Below, piece after piece: positions 7,041 to 13,713 of a DNA stretch of 22,513 nt. The position numbers were made by a program, and so were the translations under genes. The stretch is from NCBI GenBank assembly GCA_947625425.1, contig CANQOH010000019.1, positions 1 to 22,513 of the forward strand, written 5' to 3'. This DNA is from an uncultured Bacilli bacterium. Its GTDB lineage: Bacteria > Bacillota_I > Bacilli_A > RF39 > UBA660. Each line of letters starts with the position of its first letter. Within the stretch, counting starts at the first letter, position 1. Under the pieces are notes generated by a model that was given only the letters and a program-made list of their open reading frames with translations, made no database searches and had not been told where the DNA came from.

Positions 7041-7064
7041 AAAAAAAGAAGATTAAATCTTCTT
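7041..7064 (-). terminator. Intrinsic terminator of lemA
   Basis: Stem AAGAAGA (7046-7052) / TCTTCTT (7058-7064), small loop, then a T run on the minus strand. It overlaps the lemA stop codon. Confidence 0.8.
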
Positions 7065-7629
7065 AACTAAAATTAACAGTTGGATTTTCTTTTTTACTTT
7101 CTTCTACTTCAAAATAAGTTGCTTTTTCAAAATTAAACATTCCAGCAATTATATTAGTTGGGAATTTTTGCATTTTAGTATTATAAGCTTTAACAGCCTC
7201 ATTATAATCACGACGAGAGGTTGAGATTCTGTTTTCCGTACCAGCTAATTCATCTTGAAGATTGATAAAGTTTTCACTAGCTTTTAAATCGGGATAATTT
7301 TCAACAACAACCATTAACGCATTAATATCATTTGTTAATTCTTCATTAGCTTTTGATTTTTCATCAACAGTATTAGCTTTTAGTAAATTTTCACGGGCGG
7401 TTGTAACCATTTCGATTGTATCTTCTTCATGTTTAACATATCCTTTAACTGTATTAACTAAGTTAGGGATTAAATCTGCTCTTCTTTCTAGTTGAACTTC
7501 AACATTAGAATATTGGTTATCAACATTTTCTTTTAAAGTTACTAGTCCATTATAAGATGAACCAATACCAAGTGCAATAATTGCTAAAACAGCAACAATA
7601 ACTATAACTACAATTAAACTTTTTTTCAT
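7063..7629 (-). CDS. lemA: LemA family membrane protein
   Basis: 188 aa, family-typical length. One N-terminal membrane helix (about 4-24) leads into a long four-helix-bundle domain. Hallmarks visible: YNGLVTLKENVDNQYSNVEVQLERRADLIPNLV, with the conserved R-R-x-D-L-I-P-N-L block (49-57), V-V-E-N-Y-P-x-L-K-A (110-119), the LQDELAGTENRIS segment and a C-terminal FP-N-I-I-A-G-M-F. Predicted N-in, with the domain outside the membrane or peripheral. LemA proteins frequently accompany TPM-domain proteins such as the one at 2354-3343. The ribosome-binding site is AAGGAGGA. Biochemical role not established for most members. Confidence 0.95.
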   Translation of the reverse strand: MKKSLIVVIVIVAVLAIIALGIGSSYNGLVTLKENVDNQYSNVEVQLERRADLIPNLVNTVKGYVKHEEDTIEMVTTARENLLKANTVDEKSKANEELTNDINALMVVVENYPDLKASENFINLQDELAGTENRISTSRRDYNEAVKAYNTKMQKFPTNIIAGMFNFEKATYFEVEESKKENPTVNFS

Positions 7630-7672
7630 AGTAGTCCTCCTTATATTTTCATTTTATCATAATAATTATTTT

Positions 7673-7701
7673 TATATACTGTTTATAAGATACTTTGACA
7701 A
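7673..7701 (-). promoter_or_regulatory. Sigma-A-type promoter of lemA
   Basis: TTGTCA (7696-7701), 17-base spacer, TATATA (7673-7678) on the minus strand, 43 bases upstream of the lemA ATG. A second -10-like TAAAAT lies nearer the gene. Confidence 0.65.
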
Positions 7702-7710
7702 TTATTTTGT

Positions 7711-7739
7711 AAAAAGATAAAAAGAGCTATAAGCTCTTT
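7711..7739 (-). terminator. Terminator of the sigma / anti-sigma operon
   Basis: 8-bp perfect stem AAAGAGCT (7721-7728) / AGCTCTTT (7732-7739), 3-base loop, followed on the minus strand by a T-rich run. It overlaps the stop codon of the anti-sigma gene. Confidence 0.85.
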
Positions 7740-8502
7740 ATTGTAAATTATCATTGATATATTGTAATAGTTCTTCTTGTTCAATATTATATCCAGTAAT
7801 ATCATATGAAACATTTTCATAATTAAAAAACATTTCAATATAAGAATCTTCTTTAGGATCACCATTTAGGTGGGAACTAATTATAATAACTGGAGTCTTT
7901 ATATTAGCTATTTCTTGTAAAACAGTTGTTTTGCCATAATCATGAACATCAGTATCGCTTAAATCTCCTTCATAATTTTTAGTATATATAACAGCACTAC
8001 CATAAATAACTTTATCATGACGACCTTGAATAACTTTACACTCTTCTTGGCAAGCTATTGGTATTTCAAAGTTAGTATACATTGCTCCTACTTTTGACTC
8101 ACTATTTGGTTCTCCATAACTATATGAATAACGGCCTTCGGAAAAACCTAAGACATTTACTTTAGATATATTTCTTATATCTTCGATTGTTACATTATTA
8201 ACATGTTTATGAATATCCTTTGAGTCGATAACAAGATCATCTATAGCAGTATTAGTAATCTTAATTTCACTAAGAGTAACTTCTTGGCCATTACTTTCAA
8301 TTGTCTTACTACCTAAGTTTTTAATAAAGTCTTTGATAGTGTCAGCATTAACAATGGTTGTAGTAATAGTAATAAACATTAATATTAATAAGAAAGCATT
8401 TTTTATTTTAGAATTATTCTTTTTTCTTTGGATAGTATTAAGAATTTCATCATCAATATTTTTATCTACATTATATTTACTTATTTGATTTTTGTAATTC
8501 AT
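7738..8502 (-). CDS. Membrane-anchored probable anti-sigma factor
   Basis: 254 aa. A short charged cytoplasmic N-terminus (1-34, containing the DDEILNTIQRKK stretch) precedes one membrane helix (about 35-53). A ~200-residue extracytoplasmic domain follows, mostly beta-rich, with two close cysteines in IACQEECK. This topology and the position directly after an ECF sigma gene are typical of anti-sigma factors. Its ribosome-binding site AAAGGAGG is embedded in the last codons of the sigma gene and the ATG begins one base after that gene's stop, so the two are co-translated. There is no zinc-binding ZAS motif in the N-terminus, so assignment rests on context and topology. The signal sensed is unknown. 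Confidence 0.65.
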   Translation of the reverse strand: MNYKNQISKYNVDKNIDDEILNTIQRKKNNSKIKNAFLLILMFITITTTIVNADTIKDFIKNLGSKTIESNGQEVTLSEIKITNTAIDDLVIDSKDIHKHVNNVTIEDIRNISKVNVLGFSEGRYSYSYGEPNSESKVGAMYTNFEIPIACQEECKVIQGRHDKVIYGSAVIYTKNYEGDLSDTDVHDYGKTTVLQEIANIKTPVIIISSHLNGDPKEDSYIEMFFNYENVSYDITGYNIEQEELLQYINDNLQ

Positions 8503-8503
8503 A

Positions 8504-8959
8504 TTATTCCTCCTTTAAAAAATCTTTTAATATTTGACGACTTCGATAAAGTCTTACTTTAATATTTGATTCACTCATTTTTATTAGTTTAGAAATCTCC
8601 GCTATTTTATAGCCTTCATAATAATATAAGTGAATAATTAATGAATCTTTTTTAGATAACTTAGAAAAAGCTTCAAGAAATGATATATCGATATTGTCTT
8701 TATCACCAATGTTTTCTTCTAGAGTTTGAATTTTATTTTTCCAAGGTGACATTAAAGATGTTTTACATTCATTGATAGTTACTTTAATTAACCATCTTTT
8801 AATTAATGAGTCTTCGATTTTAGACATTTTACGATAGTATTTGAAAAAGACATTTTGCATAATATCTTCACTATCTTTGATATTTTTTGTATAACTAATA
8901 GCAAGACGATATATATCATTTTTATATTTGTTATATACTTCTAAAAACTTATCTGTCAT
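8504..8959 (-). CDS. ECF-family RNA polymerase sigma factor
   Basis: 151 aa. Region 2 is visible at about 10-45 (IYRLAISYTKNIKDSEDIMQ, then VFFKYYRK), including the D-x-E-D-I-x-Q-x-V-F-x-K block that contacts core polymerase and the -10. Region 4 spans ~95-150, with a YEGYKIAEISKLIKMSESNIK helix-turn-helix and the R-x-Y-R-x-R-x-x-L tail. Regions 1.1 and 3 are absent, as in all ECF sigmas. It is co-transcribed with the membrane protein just downstream. Ribosome-binding site AAGGTG, start ATG at 8959. The regulon is unknown. Such pairs are normally autoregulated, and a possible SigX-like -35 lies upstream. Confidence 0.93.
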   Translation of the reverse strand: MTDKFLEVYNKYKNDIYRLAISYTKNIKDSEDIMQNVFFKYYRKMSKIEDSLIKRWLIKVTINECKTSLMSPWKNKIQTLEENIGDKDNIDISFLEAFSKLSKKDSLIIHLYYYEGYKIAEISKLIKMSESNIKVRLYRSRQILKDFLKEE

Positions 8960-9013
8960 ATTGCACCTTCTATTGAACCGGTTCTACTATATTAACTTTT
9001 TAAATAGCTTAAT

Positions 9014-9020
9014 CGTTACA
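9014..9020 (-). promoter_or_regulatory. Possible ECF-type -35 element (TGTAACG)
   Basis: TGTAACG on the minus strand about 55 bases upstream of the sigma gene. TGTAAC is the -35 of B. subtilis SigX-type promoters. No convincing CGAC/CGTC -10 follows at 16-17 bases, so this is weak support for autoregulation. Confidence 0.22.
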
Positions 9021-9032
9021 AAATTTTTATTA

Positions 9033-9062
9033 TATTTAAAAAGAAGGTTTGATAACCTTCTT
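9033..9062 (-). terminator. Terminator of the CvpA-like gene
   Basis: Perfect 9-bp stem AAGAAGGTT (9041-9049) / AACCTTCTT (9054-9062), TGAT loop, then TTTTAAATAT on the minus strand. It overlaps the TAA stop at 9061-9063. Confidence 0.85.
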
Positions 9063-10461
9063 ATTTAGCAGCTGTTGCTAATAATTTATTCATTAATGTA
9101 TATACAGAATCACTTAAGATTTTACTCTTATGAATCTTAGATAGATTATTAGCTATTTCAAGATATTCTTCTTTAGTAAGGGTTTGACCTTTAGCTTCAT
9201 TTAATTTTACTAATTGTCTTACGGTTAGTGAGAATATTTGAGCTTCATTTTTTATTTCTTCATCACTTAATTCCATAATGGCAGCTGTTTCGACATAATT
9301 AACATCTAAATCAATATTATAACTAGATAAAGATGATTTAATACCATAATTCATGAATGAAGATAAGATAGATTTAAAGTCTTCGTTACGGAATAAACAT
9401 AAGAATAAATCTTCAGTAAAGTCATCATCAGTAAAGGCTTTAATAAATTCATCACTGTCTTCTATTTCAGAAATATTATATTTATCTAAGATATCACTTA
9501 ATTCAAAGATGGTATCTATATCATTTACTAAACTATCACGATCCCATTTACTTACAATATCTAATAAATCTAAATAGATATCTTTACTACTGTCTTCTGG
9601 TATTTCAATAGTATTTCCCATAAATGATTTATTATCTTTCCAACGATTAGCAGCATTAGCACATACTTCACTAACAAAAGCTGGAGCAATATAAGTATTA
9701 GTAAATGATTCTTTAATGATATTAAATTGGTCATTTAAATTATCAGAATCTTCCATTTGAGATAAAGTTAAGACAATGGTTGTAAGACTGGTTAATTCGT
9801 TAGTATTTTTTATTTTATTATCATAATCTTTGATCTTAGTAACATTATTAAAGATGGTTTCACTAAGACCATTAGAATATAATTTGATAACTGGATTACT
9901 TAAGACTGGTTTAAGACCGGAGACATTATAATTTGTTGCTTTAGTAGATACATCAGTTATTTTAACAAAAGTTCCTAATGGATATAGAAAAGCAAAAGAG
10001 ATAATAATAAATGATACTAAAGATATACCAACATTAACTAATTTATTATCTGGTTTAGGTGATTCATATTTACTATAAGGAACTTTTTTAACTAATTTAA
10101 AGACTAATCTCTTTAATAGATGATTGATAATATAGAGAATGATAAAAATAAAGAAGAAACTAATTAAACCGATGATAATGGTTGAAATAAATTTAGTTAT
10201 TAATTCAATTGAAGAATCATTAACCCACTCTTCTTGATTAATATCAATTATTTCTTTAATAAGGTCACTAAAAAAAGGTACTACTTTATTACCAGCTAAA
10301 GTAATAGTTAATTTAGTAAATAAGAAAGTCATAATAAATGTAATAACATTTGTAACAAGACAAAAGACGTTTTTTAAAGTTTTTCTTTTAGATGCAATTA
10401 ATAAATAAGATATTAAGATAATTAAAAATAAACAAGTAAAAATTATTGATACGATTTGCAT
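9061..10461 (-). CDS. CvpA-like four-helix membrane protein with long C-terminal domain
   Basis: 466 aa. Four membrane helices occupy the first third: about 2-22, 30-50, 87-113 and 141-165, with a conserved-looking basic loop (LLKRLVFKLVKKVPYSKYE) between helices 3 and 4. This spacing resembles the CvpA (colicin V production) fold, though I see no decisive motif. The remaining ~300 residues are soluble, acidic and helix-rich, with no recognised domain or zinc motif. It is a single-gene unit with an AGGAGGA ribosome-binding site and its own terminator. The membrane-protein assignment is secure; CvpA relationship and function are tentative. Confidence 0.7.
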   Translation of the reverse strand: MQIVSIIFTCLFLIILISYLLIASKRKTLKNVFCLVTNVITFIMTFLFTKLTITLAGNKVVPFFSDLIKEIIDINQEEWVNDSSIELITKFISTIIIGLISFFFIFIILYIINHLLKRLVFKLVKKVPYSKYESPKPDNKLVNVGISLVSFIIISFAFLYPLGTFVKITDVSTKATNYNVSGLKPVLSNPVIKLYSNGLSETIFNNVTKIKDYDNKIKNTNELTSLTTIVLTLSQMEDSDNLNDQFNIIKESFTNTYIAPAFVSEVCANAANRWKDNKSFMGNTIEIPEDSSKDIYLDLLDIVSKWDRDSLVNDIDTIFELSDILDKYNISEIEDSDEFIKAFTDDDFTEDLFLCLFRNEDFKSILSSFMNYGIKSSLSSYNIDLDVNYVETAAIMELSDEEIKNEAQIFSLTVRQLVKLNEAKGQTLTKEEYLEIANNLSKIHKSKILSDSVYTLMNKLLATAAK

Positions 10462-10544
10462 ATGTATTCCTCCTAAGATATTTATAACACATTTTACTAA
10501 GTTAAGCTATAGAGATAGTTAGATATTTTATTTTTTTGTTCCTT

Positions 10545-10579
10545 TAAAAAAGTGATAATAATTCTTATTTATCACTTTT
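10545..10579 (-). terminator. Terminator of the ATPase / TOPRIM-like operon
   Basis: 11-bp stem AAAAGTGATAA (10548-10558) / TTATCACTTTT (10569-10579) followed by TT on the minus strand and an A/T-rich stretch. The stem includes the last codons and stop of the 10565-11113 gene. Confidence 0.7.
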
Positions 10580-11113
10580 CAACATATCAGCTAGATATAG
10601 TTCGTCCTTTTCATGTTGACGTTTATATATTTTATATTTTTTAAGATTATCAATTAGGCTTTTAACGTTAGAACCGCCATAATATTCTTCTAAAAATTCT
10701 GATGACTGATCATATTTCTTCCCATTATATTTTATATTTTTCTTTGCAAATGTTTTGGGTGATTGAAAGCTTTTTACTTTCTCATATTCTTTTTCTAAAC
10801 CTTCGTTTAATATTAAAAGCATTTCCAATTCTGGTTTGGTACAATATTTAAATATTTCCTTACTTGATACAATACCTTTCAAATCTTTAGGAATAGATAA
10901 TTTATCATTTTGCTTATCACCTACTCTATATACTTTTACTGGTAAACCATAATGCTTTAATTCAGATTTAATTGTGGGATTATTTAGTTGTCTAATTGGA
11001 TATGGTCTACGACCAATTAAATCATCTCTTGTAAAACAAAGAACATCAGCTTCTAATAAATGATTTAGTAGCACTTCCTCATTTTGCCCTTCACATATTA
11101 AAAGTATTCTCAT
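10565..11113 (-). CDS. Small TOPRIM-like (RloB/AriB-type) protein, putative nuclease effector
   Basis: 182 aa. The N-terminus ILLICEGQNEE (3-13) has the E-G-x-x-E layout of a TOPRIM/OLD-type first strand (E8, E12). A second acidic cluster, VGDKQND (D66, D70), could supply the metal-binding aspartates. TKPELEMLLIL (92-102) resembles the N-P-x-F-E-x-W-x-L-L signature of RloB-family proteins. The start ATG shares one base with the stop of the upstream ATPase gene (TAATG), so the pair is translationally coupled. By analogy with OLD, PARIS (AriA/AriB) and RloA/RloB systems, this would be the nuclease controlled by the ATPase. Motif assignment is by eye and moderately uncertain; pairing with the ATPase is the strongest evidence. 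Confidence 0.6.
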   Translation of the reverse strand: MRILLICEGQNEEVLLNHLLEADVLCFTRDDLIGRRPYPIRQLNNPTIKSELKHYGLPVKVYRVGDKQNDKLSIPKDLKGIVSSKEIFKYCTKPELEMLLILNEGLEKEYEKVKSFQSPKTFAKKNIKYNGKKYDQSSEFLEEYYGGSNVKSLIDNLKKYKIYKRQHEKDELYLADMLKSDK

Positions 11114-12249
11114 TACATTAATTCCTTTTTAAAAGCCATTAATGCATCATAACTTACATTTGTATTAAATTCGTTACTATAAAACTTATTACTTTTAGAT
11201 AATTCTGATCTAAATTTATAATTTGTATGCATATTTTCTAATTTTATAGCATTATCATATTTACTAATATAGATATTATCGCTTCTACTAAATAAGTCGA
11301 GTATTTCACAGTAATGAGTAGTAAATATCAATGTTGCATTCTTTTTATTTACTGATTTATCTTTATAAAGATTAACTAAGTTTTCAACTAATGTCTTATG
11401 GAAGTGATTTTCAATTTCATCAATTATTAAATCTGAACCAGTTCTTAATGAATATACTACAAATGTGAATAAACCAAATCCTTTTGTTGTACCACTTGAT
11501 AGTATTTCATATAATTCAGAGTTTGATACTTCTTTGGTTGTTCCGTTTGTATAAATGATTTTATATTTGTTTTCATTTATCATTTTTATATTGTCTAAAT
11601 GTTCATCAAACATTTTTAATAACGATGTGATAACTTTTAAATTACTATCCAATAATTTATATATATTGAATGCTTGAGCATAATCCCTGTAGATATAATC
11701 ATCACTTGAACAATATATTCCTCTTAGTGAAATATCTTTTAATAAAGAATATATCATAGAAGTATCTTCTGGTAATTTAACTTCTTGTTTTACTTCTTCA
11801 AATTTTTCATAATTAAATAATTCTCTTGCATGGGCCTTCTTGTATTCTCTTTTGAATAGTTTTTCATTCTTAAAGAAAATAGATGTATTATCCATTGAAT
11901 GAACATTTTTATATAAATCTGTTAAATATCTATAAATTGTGCCTTCATGATAAAAAGTAATATCTAAATTCAATGGTTTATCAATAAATTTAAAAATATT
12001 TTTTGAACTATTAATTCTGTAGTTAGAAAAAATGTCATATATAACTGATAGTAGTTCTACTACGGTAGTTTTTCCAGATGCATTCTTGCCAATAATACCT
12101 AATGTACTAAAAATATATAAATTATCTGCAATTTCTTGTAATTCAAATTCCTTATCAGCTGATGTTTTATTTCCTGTTGGTACAAAAGATATGGTAAAAT
12201 CTTTTTCGCACAATTTAAAATTGTTAGCAACAATTCTTAATAGTTTCAT
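11113..12249 (-). CDS. SMC/AAA15-type ATPase of a two-gene defence-like operon
   Basis: 378 aa. The N-terminus (KLLRIVANNFKLC) is the usual beta-strand of AAA15/OLD-like ATPases. Walker A is GKNASGKT (54-61), an ABC-signature-like LSSGTTKG lies at 250-257, Walker B with catalytic Glu is DLIIDEIENHFH (273-284), and the switch histidine is in TTHYCEILD (H312). A helical insertion fills ~90-240. The family includes RloA, AriA and Gabija/OLD ATPases; many sense phage proteins or DNA ends and gate a nuclease encoded next door. Ribosome-binding site AAGGAGGA, start ATG at 12249. It is separated from the upstream UDG gene by a 160-base AT-rich spacer with its own -10. Confidence 0.85.
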   Translation of the reverse strand: MKLLRIVANNFKLCEKDFTISFVPTGNKTSADKEFELQEIADNLYIFSTLGIIGKNASGKTTVVELLSVIYDIFSNYRINSSKNIFKFIDKPLNLDITFYHEGTIYRYLTDLYKNVHSMDNTSIFFKNEKLFKREYKKAHARELFNYEKFEEVKQEVKLPEDTSMIYSLLKDISLRGIYCSSDDYIYRDYAQAFNIYKLLDSNLKVITSLLKMFDEHLDNIKMINENKYKIIYTNGTTKEVSNSELYEILSSGTTKGFGLFTFVVYSLRTGSDLIIDEIENHFHKTLVENLVNLYKDKSVNKKNATLIFTTHYCEILDLFSRSDNIYISKYDNAIKLENMHTNYKFRSELSKSNKFYSNEFNTNVSYDALMAFKKELM

Positions 12250-12274
12250 TTTTTGTCCTCCTTATTCTATTTTA

Positions 12275-12303
12275 ATTATAGCATGCGTTTTCACAAAAAA
12301 ACA
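12275..12303 (-). promoter_or_regulatory. Probable promoter of the ATPase operon
   Basis: TATAAT (12275-12280) on the minus strand, 25 bases upstream of the ATPase ATG. The -35 position holds only TGTTTT. The homopolymeric A/T tracts just upstream (12293-12322) could act as a UP element or bend. Confidence 0.4.
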
Positions 12304-12322
12304 TTTTTTTTGTTTTTTTTGT
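12293..12322. other. Homopolymeric A/T hairpin between the UDG and ATPase genes
   Basis: ACAAAAAAA (12293-12301) can pair with TTTTTTTGT (12305-12313), then a further run of eight T and GT follows. Read on the plus strand it looks like a weak terminator; on the minus strand it covers the -35 region of the ATPase promoter. The long runs also make it a likely site of length variation. Confidence 0.4.
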
Positions 12323-12409
12323 AATTTTGGTACATATAATACGCCGTTTTTTCAAAGAAATCAAGCATTTCTTTAATATTGTATGCGAAAAAGCATATAT
12401 GATACACGT

Positions 12410-13096
12410 TTAAAATATATGTTTCCATATTCTTTTATATTGCTGTATTTGAATATCTTTCTTTATTTGAGCAACTGGATGATACAAAGGTATAATTATA
12501 AAATTTTGAATCTTAATTTCAGGATATTTATCGATTGTATCTTTTAATGTTTTTTCGATGTTAAAATTATAAATTTTTGATAAGGCAAAAAGAGGATAAT
12601 AACCTAAAGTTAAAATTATCTTAGGTTTTACTATATCAATTTGTTTTAATAAATATGCACTACAATTATTAGTAGATTTTTTTAAATCAATATTGTTACC
12701 ACGATAATTATTCCCTTTTCTAGCACACATAATTGCATTTGTAATAAATATATCATTTAGGGAAAATTGGTTGTTAGATGATTCTTTAATATATTTTTCT
12801 AGTAATTTTTTAGTAGTACTTTTTTCTGATTCAATTAATTTTGTCCAATTGCTCTTATCTTGATTTAATGATTTATTTAATTTTTTCATATCACTATATG
12901 GACCCCAATCTTGACCAATAATCATTATTTTAGAATTTAATCTATGAAACCAATCTGTCCATATTGAAGGAATATTTGTACTAAATTCATAATCAGAATA
13001 GATATTTATTAAAGATTTTTTAGTACATTTGAAACTAGTACATTTATCACATTTAGCCATAGACATTAATAAATCTTTAAAACTATCTTCTTTCAT
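12410..13096 (-). CDS. Uracil-DNA glycosylase superfamily protein with probable 4Fe-4S cluster
   Basis: 228 aa. Motif A-like strand KIMIIGQDWGPYSDM (56-70) matches the G-Q-D/E-P-G region of family 4/5 UDGs, although the usual Pro is Trp. LTLGYYPL (163-169) is the core strand, and PLYHPVAQ (203-210) replaces the H-P-S-P motif. Cysteines fit the Fe-S pattern: CxxC at C16/C19 (with an extra C24), then C124 in MCARKG and C145 in NNCSAYLL, as in family 4 enzymes. The expected role is base excision of uracil or a related base, but W64 and the altered HP motif leave specificity open. Its ATG overlaps the stop of the GNAT gene by 4 bases (ATGA), so the two are one operon. Confidence 0.8.
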   Translation of the reverse strand: MKEDSFKDLLMSMAKCDKCTSFKCTKKSLINIYSDYEFSTNIPSIWTDWFHRLNSKIMIIGQDWGPYSDMKKLNKSLNQDKSNWTKLIESEKSTTKKLLEKYIKESSNNQFSLNDIFITNAIMCARKGNNYRGNNIDLKKSTNNCSAYLLKQIDIVKPKIILTLGYYPLFALSKIYNFNIEKTLKDTIDKYPEIKIQNFIIIPLYHPVAQIKKDIQIQQYKRIWKHIF

Positions 13097-13629
13097 TCTC
13101 TGTTTAACCTTTTTAATAGTATATGTCTTTTTATATTTTCATCTTTTTGATACCAGGTTTTAATTTCATAGCCTAATTCTTGGAGATTATTTAAACTATA
13201 TTCATTACCAAATGTTACTTCAGCAACTATATTATCAATATTTTTTTCTTTGGCTCTTTTTTCTAGATAATCTACTAATATTTTTTGGAGACCATTTCCT
13301 CTATATTCCGGTAAAACTATAACACCATCTATATCAGCACATTTTCCAGTTATATTAGGAATAAAACTTTTTATTTGTTCCATTCGATTAGAAACCGATA
13401 AAAATATCCAACCTATCATTTTATTTTTATAAAAAGCCCCATATATTTCACCATCATTAATAGGATCATTAACTATTCTTAAATAGCTTTCTTCTTTAAA
13501 GGGTAAAAAATAACCTTTTTCATCTGGTTTAAAATATTTAATAACTTCTTCTTGAACGTTATAAATGTCTTTAACATCATTACTATCACAAATTCTAATT
13601 TCTAGTTTGCTTAAATCTATTTTGGTCAT
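13093..13629 (-). CDS. GNAT-family N-acetyltransferase
   Basis: 178 aa. The GNAT core is clear: strand 4 and the acetyl-CoA loop in DGVIVLPEYRGNGLQKILVD (about 100-119) with the R-G-N-G-L/Q pyrophosphate loop, followed by the helix EKRAKEKNI and strand VAEVTFGNEYSLNNLQELGYE typical of the C-terminal half. The N-terminus (IRICDSNDVKDIYNVQEEVI) is the standard first strand and helix. Substrate unknown. Start ATG at 13629 follows an AGGAGGA site, with TATAAT at 13656-13661 upstream. It is the first gene of a two-gene operon with the UDG-like protein. Confidence 0.9.
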   Translation of the reverse strand: MTKIDLSKLEIRICDSNDVKDIYNVQEEVIKYFKPDEKGYFLPFKEESYLRIVNDPINDGEIYGAFYKNKMIGWIFLSVSNRMEQIKSFIPNITGKCADIDGVIVLPEYRGNGLQKILVDYLEKRAKEKNIDNIVAEVTFGNEYSLNNLQELGYEIKTWYQKDENIKRHILLKRLNRE

Positions 13630-13681
13630 AGTTTTCCTCCTGTATTTATATTTTAATTATATCATATTATTTATAGCAACT

Positions 13682-13705
13682 AAAAAGGAGCTTTATGGCT
13701 CCTTT
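13682..13705 (-). terminator. Terminator of the 716-aa gene
   Basis: 8-bp perfect stem AAAGGAGC (13684-13691) / GCTCCTTT (13698-13705) followed by TT and A/T-rich sequence on the minus strand, 8 bases after the stop codon. Confidence 0.85.
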
Positions 13706-13713
13706 AAGATAAT

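Noticed and set aside
12301..12376. 25-codon minus-strand ORF (MLDFFEKTAYYMYQNYKKNK...) between the UDG and ATPase genes
   Set aside because: No ribosome-binding site, Lys/Asn-rich tail produced by the A-tracts, and it runs into the ATPase promoter region.
12032..12376. 114-codon plus-strand ORF over the start of the ATPase gene
   Set aside because: Antisense shadow of the Walker A region, with no ribosome-binding site and a Phe-rich end encoded by the T-tracts.
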